A DNA stretch of 36,161 bases from JAFGVL01 sp031553685. Lineage in GTDB: Bacteria > Bacteroidota > Bacteroidia > Bacteroidales > Paludibacteraceae. Each line of letters starts with the position of its first letter. Position 1 is the stretch's first letter. Below, piece by piece: positions 15,606-23,013 of this stretch. The notes under the pieces are model-generated. The model saw only the letters and a list, made by a program, of their open reading frames with translations, had not been told where the DNA came from and ran no database searches. A program made the position numbers and the translations under genes. The stretch covers positions 1-36,161 of the forward strand of contig JAVBLE010000074.1 of assembly GCA_031553685.1 (NCBI GenBank), in the 5' to 3' direction.

Positions 15606-16535
15606 CTATTTCTCCATCATAGTCCTATCCACGCCAAACTGTTCTTTTGACACATGCGTTCCGGCAGGCTCTACATGCACTACAATGTCATAAATATTTT
15701 CGATGGATTCGCGAATGCTGTTTTCGACAGCTTCGGCAATGTTATGCGCTTCTTTGAGTGATATATTACCATCAGTTTCGATATCGAGCGAAATTACATA
15801 CATGCCTCCTGTCTGACGAATGCGCACGCGGTGCGGGTTTTGCGCCCCTTCTACCCGGTCTATCGCTTCAAACAGTTGGTTGTAAACGGATGTGTCTTTT
15901 ACACCATCCATCAGTTCTACATTGGAGTCCATAAATATATCAATGGACGATTTGATGATAAAGAAGCTCACAATCATACCGGTAATGGCGTCGAGTATCG
16001 GCATTTTCAATATAAAAGTAAATGCCAAACCTACCAAAACCGCCGTTGAAATCAGCACATCGTTGCGCATATTGATAGCGTTTGCTTTGAGCATGGAGCT
16101 GTTTATCTTTTTCCCCTGACGGAATTGATACCACGCCAACCCCAATTTACCAATAATAGAAAACAGGGTTACATAAATGGCAATCATCGCAGGCAACTCT
16201 TTTTCTCCGCCCGAAATTATCGCTTTCACCGACGAAATCAACATCTGCACACCGGCGTAAAATATTACCAGCGAAAGGATTTTAGTGGCAATCCCTTCGG
16301 CTTTTTCGTATCCGAACACATACTTTTGGTCGGGCGGGCGGTGCATAATCTTCGCCGTATAAATCATCACGATGGAAATTACGACATCGGTAGCCGAGTC
16401 GATACCGTCGCCAAGCACTGCCAAACTGCCCGAGAACAAACCTATCCCGATTTTAGCCGCCGAAAGCAGCGTATTGCCAATCGTGCTTACCCACGAGGCT
16501 CTGATAAGTGTTTTTTCTTTTTGGGGTTGATTCAT
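15606..16535 (-). CDS. Cation diffusion facilitator (CDF) metal transporter
   Basis: A 309-residue CDF transporter: six membrane spans in residues 12-205, then a cytoplasmic ferredoxin-like domain (RQTGGMYVISLDIETDGNIS, AHNIAEAVENSI, IYDIVVHVEP). Metal-site residues are D46 and D50 in GDGIDSATD on span 2, and N154 and D158 in NAINMRNDV on span 5. The absence of histidine at these positions departs from the classic zinc HxxxD pattern and may point to Mn or Fe export. It lies 115 bp upstream of the peroxidase gene on the same strand and is divergent from the zinc-ribbon gene. Confidence 0.9.
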   Translation of the reverse strand: MNQPQKEKTLIRASWVSTIGNTLLSAAKIGIGLFSGSLAVLGDGIDSATDVVISIVMIYTAKIMHRPPDQKYVFGYEKAEGIATKILSLVIFYAGVQMLISSVKAIISGGEKELPAMIAIYVTLFSIIGKLGLAWYQFRQGKKINSSMLKANAINMRNDVLISTAVLVGLAFTFILKMPILDAITGMIVSFFIIKSSIDIFMDSNVELMDGVKDTSVYNQLFEAIDRVEGAQNPHRVRIRQTGGMYVISLDIETDGNISLKEAHNIAEAVENSIRESIENIYDIVVHVEPAGTHVSKEQFGVDRTMMEK

Positions 16536-16611
16536 TTTTCAGTCAATATTCACAAAATCTTTCTTTGTGGTAAAAATAATAAATTTATAGCTTCCTGACC
16601 TAAATAATCAC

Positions 16612-16619
16612 TATTTTTG
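16612..16619 (+). promoter_or_regulatory. Candidate -7 element for the zinc-ribbon gene
   Basis: TATTTTTG fits TAnnTTTG and lies 48 bp before the start codon. The intervening leader is made of TTGTAAAT and GGTAAAT units, as before the MoxR and batB genes. Confidence 0.45.
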
Positions 16620-16667
16620 TGTGGAATAAATTGTAAATGGTAAATAGTTTAATTGTAAATAATCATT

Positions 16668-16925
16668 ATGTCAAAACGATGTGAAAGTTGCGGAATGCCT
16701 ATGAGTAAGGATCCGCAAGGCGGCGGCACCAACGCCGACGGAACAAAAAACGAGCAATATTGCAGTTATTGCTATCTGGACGGCAAATTCACCTTCGAAG
16801 GTACAGTGAAAGACTTTCAGGAATTTTGCCGCAAAATGATGATTGAAAGCGGCATGAGTAAATTTACCTCATGGCTCTTCACGCGAGGCATGAGCCGGTT
16901 ACCCCGATGGAAAAATACTAAATAA
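16668..16925 (+). CDS. Small zinc-ribbon protein
   Basis: An 85-residue protein with two cysteine pairs, C5-x2-C8 (RCESCGMPM) and C32-x2-C35 (QYCSYCYLDG), spaced as in the putative zinc-ribbon family (Zn_ribbon_2 type). The C-terminal half is helical and basic (FQEFCRKMMIESGM, RGMSRLPRW). Its function is unknown; a zinc-binding structural or regulatory role is inferred. It has its own promoter candidate and a strong terminator at 16932-16971, so it is probably monocistronic. Confidence 0.82.
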   Translation: MSKRCESCGMPMSKDPQGGGTNADGTKNEQYCSYCYLDGKFTFEGTVKDFQEFCRKMMIESGMSKFTSWLFTRGMSRLPRWKNTK

Positions 16926-16931
16926 TACAAA

Positions 16932-16971
16932 ACAGGTTGTCCGACAATGGGCAACCTGTTTTTGTTTTTTT
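16932..16971 (+). terminator. Rho-independent terminator after the zinc-ribbon gene
   Basis: The stem AACAGGTTG pairs with CAACCTGTT, followed by TTTGTTTTTTT. Confidence 0.85.
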
Positions 16972-17015
16972 ACTTCGCATAAACATATTTAAGGAAAAGA
17001 ATATAATTATTTCAT

Positions 17016-17023
17016 TATCTTTG
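17016..17023 (+). promoter_or_regulatory. Candidate -7 element for the PepSY-like gene
   Basis: TATCTTTG fits TAnnTTTG, 40 bp before the start codon and just after the upstream terminator. The -33 box is unclear. Confidence 0.5.
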
Positions 17024-17063
17024 TTTTAGATAAATTTATGTTTCATCTAAAAAAATTAAAGCC

Positions 17064-17579
17064 ATGAGAACGAAAACTATTTTTAAAATACTGTTTGCAG
17101 GCTTCTTCCTTATGGGAATTTGGACATGCTCCCATGCCCACGAACCTGCTACTTCTACGCATTATACACACGACCAAGTGGAGCAAATGCTAAACACACA
17201 CCACACCTCGCACCACACCGACAACGCGTATCCTCCTGCCTCTGTGCAGCAAAAACTCCTTGCCGATTTTCCCAAAGCAAAAGATATTGATTGGGAAACC
17301 AGCGGCAGTGTTTACGAAGCCGATTTTGAATTGTCAAATACCGATTACAAAGCGTATTATGACGCGCAAGGCAACTTGTTAATGTACAGCATTGACATTA
17401 GCCGCTCGCAAGTGCCCGAAGCAGTAAAAACGGCTGTCAAAACCAAATATCCAAATTACCGCATAGATGACGCCGACAAAATTATACAAGGCACCCAAAC
17501 TTTCTATAAGCTGGAACTCGAGCAGGGCGAAATGGAAATAAAAGCTGTATTTAAAACGGATGGTAGCTTTGTGAAATAG
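17064..17579 (+). CDS. Secreted PepSY-like protein, histidine-rich
   Basis: A 171-residue protein with a signal peptide (FKILFAGFFLMGIWTCSHA) and a histidine-rich N-terminal segment (HEPATSTHYTH, NTHHTSHHTDN). Two PepSY-like repeats follow: the first contains LLADFPKAKDIDWETSG, YEADFEL and DAQGNLLMY; the second contains VKTKYPNYRIDDADK, YKLELEQGEMEIKAVF and DGSFVK. This matches the Bacteroidota PepSY-like (putative beta-lactamase-inhibitor-like) family. The histidines and the nearby metal-efflux genes suggest periplasmic metal binding, which is inference. It is flanked by its own promoter candidate and a terminator. Confidence 0.82.
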   Translation: MRTKTIFKILFAGFFLMGIWTCSHAHEPATSTHYTHDQVEQMLNTHHTSHHTDNAYPPASVQQKLLADFPKAKDIDWETSGSVYEADFELSNTDYKAYYDAQGNLLMYSIDISRSQVPEAVKTAVKTKYPNYRIDDADKIIQGTQTFYKLELEQGEMEIKAVFKTDGSFVK

Positions 17580-17580
17580 A

Positions 17581-17620
17581 AAAAAGATAGGGTCGCAGCG
17601 ATTTGTGGCTCTATCTTTTT
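17581..17620 (+). terminator. Terminator after the PepSY-like gene
   Basis: AAAAAGATAG pairs with CTATCTTTTT around a 20-nt loop with a short inner stem; the distal arm provides the T-run. Confidence 0.75.
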
Positions 17621-17672
17621 GAATTGAACAAAGATATTGCTTTTTATGTTTTTATTAAAATTACTTTTTCAT

Positions 17673-17680
17673 TATCTTTG
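17673..17680 (+). promoter_or_regulatory. Candidate -7 element very close to the DUF6660-like start
   Basis: TATCTTTG ends only six bases before the chosen ATG at 17687. With the usual -7 geometry the transcript would begin at or next to the start codon, giving a leaderless or nearly leaderless mRNA. Confidence 0.5.
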
Positions 17681-17686
17681 CCCCTG

Positions 17687-18001
17687 ATGAAAAAACTTTT
17701 GGCAATCATATTATCCTTTTACACACTGGCATTGGTAGCAAGTCCGTGTGTAGATTTTGTGAGCGAAAAAGCCGCTTGCCAAAAGGAAGTATCTATTGCC
17801 CAGAACGAACATCAGCACGACAACGACACGGAAGACCATTGTTCGCCTTTCTGCGCCTGCGCTTGCTGTTCGACACAAGTGGTACAAGCCGAATTTACTT
17901 ATACCGACCAGATATATACAATATCATATCAAACCTCGTTCGAAAACCCTTCCGGACATCTTCCTTCGGTGTATAGCACCATTTTTCAACCACCAATTTA
18001 G
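17687..18001 (+). CDS. Small secreted Cys/His-rich protein, DUF6660-like
   Basis: A 104-residue protein. I chose ATG 17687 because it begins a clean signal peptide (MKKLLAIILSFYTLALVASP); the open frame upstream overlaps a promoter-like box. The mature part has a short histidine-rich stretch (NEHQHDNDTEDH) and a compact cysteine cluster (CSPFCACACCS), as in DUF6660 proteins that Bacteroidota encode beside CusA/CzcA pumps. A periplasmic metal-binding role is inferred from composition and from the efflux pump gene that follows; no ribosome binding site is apparent. Confidence 0.72.
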   Translation: MKKLLAIILSFYTLALVASPCVDFVSEKAACQKEVSIAQNEHQHDNDTEDHCSPFCACACCSTQVVQAEFTYTDQIYTISYQTSFENPSGHLPSVYSTIFQPPI

Positions 18002-18019
18002 TAGGGTATAAATCCCATC

Positions 18020-18120
18020 CCACAAAGCCACTAAGAACACTAAGAAATTCATAGACTTATTTATTTGCAGATTTATATATTTGTCAATAAATACTTTTGT
18101 GTACTTTGTGTCTTTGCGGG
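18020..18120. repeat. CACAAAG...CTTTGTG inverted repeat
   Basis: CACAAAGCCACTAAG on the left and CTTTGTGTCTTTGCGGG on the right form an imperfect inverted pair of a type often seen as dispersed repeats in bacterial intergenic DNA. It lies between the DUF6660-like gene and czcA. Confidence 0.45.
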
Positions 18121-18174
18121 CAAAAAATTATTTTCTTGTTAAAAATCATTATTAATTCATTGACAATAAACCGA

Positions 18175-18217
18175 TAGACAATTTGTCTACTTGTCTATTA
18201 TCTATTGTCTACTTGTC
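18175..18217. promoter_or_regulatory. Possible operator: palindrome plus direct repeat before czcA
   Basis: TAGACAATTTGTCTA (18175-18189) is a 15-bp palindrome, and TTGTCTACTTGTC occurs twice (18183-18195 and 18205-18217), ending 9 bp before the czcA start. The arrangement could be a repressor site, but no regulator gene is adjacent and it may be simple repeat DNA. Confidence 0.3.
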
Positions 18218-18226
18218 AACTATTTT

Positions 18227-21200
18227 ATGATTGAACGCATTATAAAATTCTCCATAAAAAATAAATTTATTGTAGGGTTGTTTGTGTTGGCATTGGTTGG
18301 TTGGGGCGTGTTTTCGCTTACCCGCTTGCCTGTTGACGCCATTCCCGATATTACAAACAACCAGGTACAAATAATCGCCATTGCTCCGTCGTTGGCGGTA
18401 GAAGAAGTAGAAGCTTCTATTACAGCACCTATCGAGGTAGCTGTTTCCAATATTCCCGATTTGGTGGAGTTGCGCTCCATTTCGCGCCTCGGGCTGGCAG
18501 TTATCACGGTTGTTTTCGATGACGATGTAGATGTCTACTGGGCACGGCAGCAACTCTCCGAGCGGCTGCGCGAAGCCGAAGAGCAAATCCCGCCGGGTTT
18601 GGCTAACATTGAACTCGCGCCTGTTTCTACCGGTTTGGGCGAGATTTACCAATATCGCCTTGCTGTTGAAAAAGGCTATGAAGATAAATTTTCGCCGATG
18701 GAACTGCGCACGCTGCAAGACTGGGTGGTGCGCCGCGAAATGCTGGGCACTAAGGGTGTAGCAGAAATCAACAGTTATGGTGGTTTCGTAAAACAATTCG
18801 AAGTAGCCGTAAATCCCGAACAACTGCGGGCTATGAATATTTCACTAAAAGATATTTTTGAAGCCTTGGAGAAAAATAACGAAAACACCGGAAGCGCCTA
18901 TATCGACAAAACGCCGAATGCTTACTTTATCCGTGGTATCGGCTTGGTGAAAGATTTGGATGATATAGGCAGAATTGCCGTAAAGAATACGAACGGAATA
19001 CCTGTACTGATACGCGACATTGCCACCGTGCAATATGGCAATGCCACACGCTATGGCGCTTTGGTGATAGACAGTACCGAAGCCGTAGGCGGCGTGGTAA
19101 TGATGTTAAAAGGGGCTAATGCCAACGAGGTAGTTAAGAATGTGGAAGAGCGCATGGTTTCTATTCAAAAATCTTTGCCCGAAGGTGTAACTATTGAGCC
19201 GTTCCTGAACCGTTCCGACCTCGTCGGGCGCGCCATTGGCACAGTATCCAAAAACTTGATTGAAGGAGCACTTATTGTTATTTTCATTCTTGTGCTGATG
19301 TTGGGCAATTGGCGGGCAGGCTTGATTGTGGCGTCGGTTATCCCGCTTTCCATGCTGTTTGCCATTTCGATAATGCGGCTCTTTGGCGTGTCGGGCAACC
19401 TGATGAGCTTGGGGGCTATTGACTTCGGATTGATTGTGGATGGCGCGGTAATCATTGTAGAAAGCGTGGTACACCGCATTACACGAAGTAGAGACGCAAT
19501 GCATTGCGTCTGTACAAAGCGCCTCACCCAAAAGCAAATGGACGAACAGGTATTCGAGGCTTCGTCGCGCATACGAACAGCAGCTTCGTTTGGCGAAATC
19601 ATCATCCTGATAGTATACATGCCCATTTTGTTCCTTAGTGGTATCGAAGGAAAAATGTTTATACCGATGGCGCAGGTTGTTTGTTTTGCTATTGCAGGAG
19701 CGTTTATCCTTTCGCTTACTTATGTGCCGATGGTTTCAGCATTATTTTTAAGTAAAAATATAGAACACAAGCGCAATTTCTCCGATCGCCTTATTGATAA
19801 ATTGCATAAGTGGTTTGAGCCTTTCCTGCTTTTAGCTTTAAAGAATAAAATGAAAGTAATGGTAACTGCCGTTGTGTTGTTTGTGGCAAGTTTGGTTGGG
19901 TTCAATTATTTAGGGGGAGAATTTATCCCGCAACTCGAAGAAGGCGATTTGGCAGCAGGTGTAATGACATTGCAAGGTGGCTCATTGAATCATACTATTG
20001 AAACAGTGAAAAAAGCCAATAAGATTCTGTTGGAAAATTTCCCCGAAGTAAAACATGCTATTTGTAAGATTGGAGCGGGAGAAATCCCTACCGACCCGAC
20101 ACCGATGGAAACGGGCGATTATATTATCACCCTAAAAGATAAAAGCGAATGGACAAGTGCCAAAACGCGTGAAGAATTAGTCGCCAAAATGGAAGAGAAA
20201 TTGGCGGTATTAGCAGGCGTTAAATTCGAATTCCAGCAGCCAATACAAATGCGTTTCAACGAGTTACTTTCAGGTGCCAAACAAGATATTGCCGTGAAAA
20301 TATTTGGTGATAATTTTACTGTTTTGAGTGAAAAAGCAGCGCGTGTGGAGCAAATTATCCAACAAGTGGAAGGAGTGGAAGATATTAATGTAGAGAAAGT
20401 AACCGGATTGGCACAAGTACAAGTGGAATACAACCGTGCACGATTGGCGCAATACGGCATTTCCATAGCCGATGTCAACGAAGTGCTTCGCACAGCCTTT
20501 GCAGGTAGCGAAGCCGGTACTGTTTTCGAGGAAGAAAAACGCTTCGACCTTGTGGTGCGGTTGGATAAAGACTACCGTCACAATATGGAAGATATTAGTA
20601 GCCTGCCTGTTCCGTTGCCTAATGGTGGATTAATTCCTTTGGAACAAGTAGCGGAAGTGGCTATAAAAACAGGTCCTGCACAAGTATCGCGTGAAGACAC
20701 CAAACGCCGTATCACTATCGGCTTTAATGTGCGTGGGCGCGATGTACAAAGCGTAATCAATGAAGTGAATAAAAAAATAGAAGCACAAGTACCGCTACCT
20801 ACAGGCTATTATGTGGCTTACGGTGGAGAGTTTAAAAATCTCGAAGCGGCTAAAAATCGTTTAGCTGTTGCTGTTCCGGTAGCTTTGGCATTGATATTTG
20901 TGTTGTTGTATTTTGCTTTCGGCTCAGCTCGTCAGGCATTGCTTATCTATTCGGCAGTTCCGCTAGCTGCCATAGGAGGTGTAGCAGCCTTGTGGTTGCG
21001 TGGTATGAATTTCTCTATCTCAGCAGGCGTGGGCTTTATTGCTTTGTTTGGTATCGCTGTGCTCAACGGTATTGTGCTGATTGCCGAATTCAACCGATTG
21101 AAAAAAGAAGGCGTTAACGATATTTACCAACGGGTAATCAAAGGCATTCGTACGCGTTTCCGTCCGGTATTGATGACGGCGGCTGTGGCTTCGCTCGGGT

Positions 21201-21352
21201 TTTTGCCTATGGCACTATCCACTTCTGCCGGAGCCGAAGTTCAAAAGCCACTTGCAACTGTTGTTATTGGTGGGTTGGTTACGGCTACATTGCTTACCTT
21301 GGTGGTTCTGCCGGTGATTTATGTGGTATTTTCAAAGAAGAAGAAAGAATAA
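18227..21352 (+). CDS. czcA: CzcA/CusA-family heavy-metal RND efflux pump
   Basis: A 1041-residue inner-membrane RND antiporter of the heavy-metal (HME) class; the start MIERIIKFSIKNKF is standard. It has the twelve-span layout with two periplasmic loops. Transmembrane segment 4 reads DFGLIVDGAVIIVE, with D399, D405 and E412 matching the charged triad of CzcA-type pumps for divalent cations rather than the Cu/Ag CusA type (family knowledge). Residues 421-430 (SRDAMHCVCT), in the cytoplasmic loop after segment 4, are encoded by a 28-bp palindrome (19488-19515), an in-frame repeat insertion or replacement. It is followed by genes for its outer-membrane and adaptor partners, beyond the antitoxin remnant. 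Confidence 0.93.
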   Translation: MIERIIKFSIKNKFIVGLFVLALVGWGVFSLTRLPVDAIPDITNNQVQIIAIAPSLAVEEVEASITAPIEVAVSNIPDLVELRSISRLGLAVITVVFDDDVDVYWARQQLSERLREAEEQIPPGLANIELAPVSTGLGEIYQYRLAVEKGYEDKFSPMELRTLQDWVVRREMLGTKGVAEINSYGGFVKQFEVAVNPEQLRAMNISLKDIFEALEKNNENTGSAYIDKTPNAYFIRGIGLVKDLDDIGRIAVKNTNGIPVLIRDIATVQYGNATRYGALVIDSTEAVGGVVMMLKGANANEVVKNVEERMVSIQKSLPEGVTIEPFLNRSDLVGRAIGTVSKNLIEGALIVIFILVLMLGNWRAGLIVASVIPLSMLFAISIMRLFGVSGNLMSLGAIDFGLIVDGAVIIVESVVHRITRSRDAMHCVCTKRLTQKQMDEQVFEASSRIRTAASFGEIIILIVYMPILFLSGIEGKMFIPMAQVVCFAIAGAFILSLTYVPMVSALFLSKNIEHKRNFSDRLIDKLHKWFEPFLLLALKNKMKVMVTAVVLFVASLVGFNYLGGEFIPQLEEGDLAAGVMTLQGGSLNHTIETVKKANKILLENFPEVKHAICKIGAGEIPTDPTPMETGDYIITLKDKSEWTSAKTREELVAKMEEKLAVLAGVKFEFQQPIQMRFNELLSGAKQDIAVKIFGDNFTVLSEKAARVEQIIQQVEGVEDINVEKVTGLAQVQVEYNRARLAQYGISIADVNEVLRTAFAGSEAGTVFEEEKRFDLVVRLDKDYRHNMEDISSLPVPLPNGGLIPLEQVAEVAIKTGPAQVSREDTKRRITIGFNVRGRDVQSVINEVNKKIEAQVPLPTGYYVAYGGEFKNLEAAKNRLAVAVPVALALIFVLLYFAFGSARQALLIYSAVPLAAIGGVAALWLRGMNFSISAGVGFIALFGIAVLNGIVLIAEFNRLKKEGVNDIYQRVIKGIRTRFRPVLMTAAVASLGFLPMALSTSAGAEVQKPLATVVIGGLVTATLLTLVVLPVIYVVFSKKKKE
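19488..19515. repeat. 28-bp palindrome inside czcA
   Basis: GTAGAGACGCAATG pairs with CATTGCGTCTGTAC with one mismatch, centred on TGCA. It has the same length and ends as the intergenic copies 5798-5825 and 8941-8968. It is read in frame and does not interrupt the protein. Confidence 0.85.
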
Positions 21353-21355
21353 GAT

Positions 21356-21520
21356 TTATAACATCAAAAAATCCCAATATTCTTTTGGAGTTGCAATTTT
21401 GGTGTTTTTATAATGAGAAAGAGTAAAATCGCAGAAATTACCGGTAATAAGGTAATCGGCTTGGCTTTCATCAGCCAATTCCAACAATTTATTATCAGAA
21501 GGGTCTTTGATTATATCTAA
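21356..21520 (-). pseudogene. C-terminal remnant of a PIN-domain toxin
   Basis: Reading the minus strand gives about 54 residues: DPSDNKLLELADESQADYLI, then TGNFCDFTLSHYKN and TKIATPKEYWDFL before a stop at 21356-21358. This matches the C-terminal third of PIN-family toxins (DPxDNKFLELA, ADYLITGD, ITPKEF). The N-terminal part with the first catalytic aspartate is missing, and the fragment is out of frame with the antitoxin gene just upstream. I conclude the toxin has been deleted, leaving a remnant. Confidence 0.7.
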
Positions 21521-21521
21521 T

Positions 21522-21731
21522 TTAATTTACAGATTTAACTTCTTTCGTGATTTCGTCCATTGACATCGAAGACAAGTTGTATTTTTTAGCTAAAGCAACA
21601 GACTTTTTCAACGCCTGTTTAGCTAAATATTTTTCGATTAATTCCGAAAATTCCGAAAATGACCAATTTTCTTTAGATAAACCAATAGATTGGTATTCGA
21701 AATCGGATATAGAAATGTTTATTGTTCTCAT
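21522..21731 (-). CDS. Small antitoxin-like protein
   Basis: A 69-residue protein starting with a short beta strand (MRTINISISDFEY) and continuing as charged helices (SFSEFSELIEKYLAKQALKK, MSMDEITKEVKSVN). This resembles small ribbon-helix type antitoxins paired with PIN toxins, and a PIN remnant lies directly downstream on the same strand. It runs opposite to the efflux genes and splits czcA from its partner genes. With its toxin truncated it may be an orphan. The family is inferred mainly from context. Confidence 0.6.
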   Translation of the reverse strand: MRTINISISDFEYQSIGLSKENWSFSEFSELIEKYLAKQALKKSVALAKKYNLSSMSMDEITKEVKSVN

Positions 21732-21783
21732 AACTTCATTTTTATTTATACAAAAGTAATAATAAAATCAATTTGAATAAAAT

Positions 21784-22998
21784 ATGCAAAAACTTAAAAT
21801 TATTATTTCGTTGCTATTACTATACAGTACAGTAAATAGTTACGCTCAAAAACAAACCATTACGCTTCCACAAGCTATTAAAATAGCGTTGGATAGCAAC
21901 TTGTATATGCGCTCGGCAAACTATAACATTGAAGCTCAAAAAGCCCTGAAATCAAGTGCCTGGGATATTGACAAAACAAGCGTAGAAGTAGAATACGGGC
22001 AAATGAACTCTGTCGAAAAGGACAATAGCATTACCGTTTCGCAAGGATTTGCCTTCCCGACAGTATATGCGTATCAAAATAAGCTGGCTGCCGCAAAAGT
22101 AAAGGGTAGCGAGCATGAGAAACAAAGCACCGAACGGCAAATTACCGGACAAGTACAGCAAGTGTATTGCGAACTAAGTTATTTGTACTCCAAAATGCGC
22201 CTGTTGCAATATCAGGACAGTTTGCTGGCAGGCTTTGTGCGTGCCGCCGATTTGCGGTTAAAAGCCGGCGAAACCAATGGTTTGGAGCTTATTACAGCCC
22301 GTTCGCAACGCATGGAAGTAAGCAATATGCTTCGGCAGGCTCGTTTGGAGATGAGTACGCAATACCGGCAATTACAGCAGTTGCTCAACACAAGCAAGGA
22401 ACTCCAAATTGCAGATACAGCACTTGTTCAATTCGATTTTTTACCCAAAGAAAAAATTGATTTAAGTGCAAATCCTAATTTAAAACAAATACAGCAACAA
22501 GCAGATATTGCTGCTTTGGAACAAAAACTGGAGCGCAATCGCCTGTTGCCCGATTTGAGTATCGGTTACTTTAACCAAACCATGATTGGCAATGAAAACC
22601 CAAACAATTCTTCGGGAAGATATTCGGGTATTAAAGCAGGAATTGCGATACCAATTTGGTTTGCTCCTCAAACGGCAAAGATAAAAGCAGCCCGTATCAA
22701 TCGCGATAAAGCCCAAAATGACGCACAAGCGTATGCAAAATCGCTCGAAAACCAATACAATGCTTTAATGGACGAATATCGGGGAAAATTGGAAAACCTG
22801 AATTATTACAAACAACAAGCCTTGCCCGAAGCTAACCTGATTATCGAGCATGCCTCAAAAGCCTATCGTTCGGGGAGTCTCGATTATCAGGACTATGTAA
22901 TAAACCTAAACCGTTCGTTAACCATTAAGCAAAGCTATTTGGACGCATTGCTGGATTATAATAAAACAGTTATTTCAATCAATTCCATTTCACAATAA
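21784..22998 (+). CDS. TolC-family outer-membrane channel (CzcC/CusC type)
   Basis: A 404-residue outer-membrane factor with a signal peptide (LKIIISLLLLYSTVNSYA) and two OEP-type coiled-coil halves. The first has LPQAIKIALDSNLYMRSANY, the family's AL..N start, and RLKAGETNGLELITARSQRM; the second has SGIKAGIAIPIWFAPQ and YRSGSLDYQDYVINLNRSL. It forms the exit duct for the RND pump. It starts 52 bp after the antitoxin gene's 5-prime end and is followed 15 bp later by the adaptor gene, so those two are an operon. Confidence 0.9.
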   Translation: MQKLKIIISLLLLYSTVNSYAQKQTITLPQAIKIALDSNLYMRSANYNIEAQKALKSSAWDIDKTSVEVEYGQMNSVEKDNSITVSQGFAFPTVYAYQNKLAAAKVKGSEHEKQSTERQITGQVQQVYCELSYLYSKMRLLQYQDSLLAGFVRAADLRLKAGETNGLELITARSQRMEVSNMLRQARLEMSTQYRQLQQLLNTSKELQIADTALVQFDFLPKEKIDLSANPNLKQIQQQADIAALEQKLERNRLLPDLSIGYFNQTMIGNENPNNSSGRYSGIKAGIAIPIWFAPQTAKIKAARINRDKAQNDAQAYAKSLENQYNALMDEYRGKLENLNYYKQQALPEANLIIEHASKAYRSGSLDYQDYVINLNRSLTIKQSYLDALLDYNKTVISINSISQ

Positions 22999-23013
22999 TA
23001 TAATATTCAAGAT

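Noticed and set aside
18191..18226. Longer start for CzcA
   Set aside because: The added residues come from TTGTCTA repeat DNA; MIERIIKFS is the standard family start.
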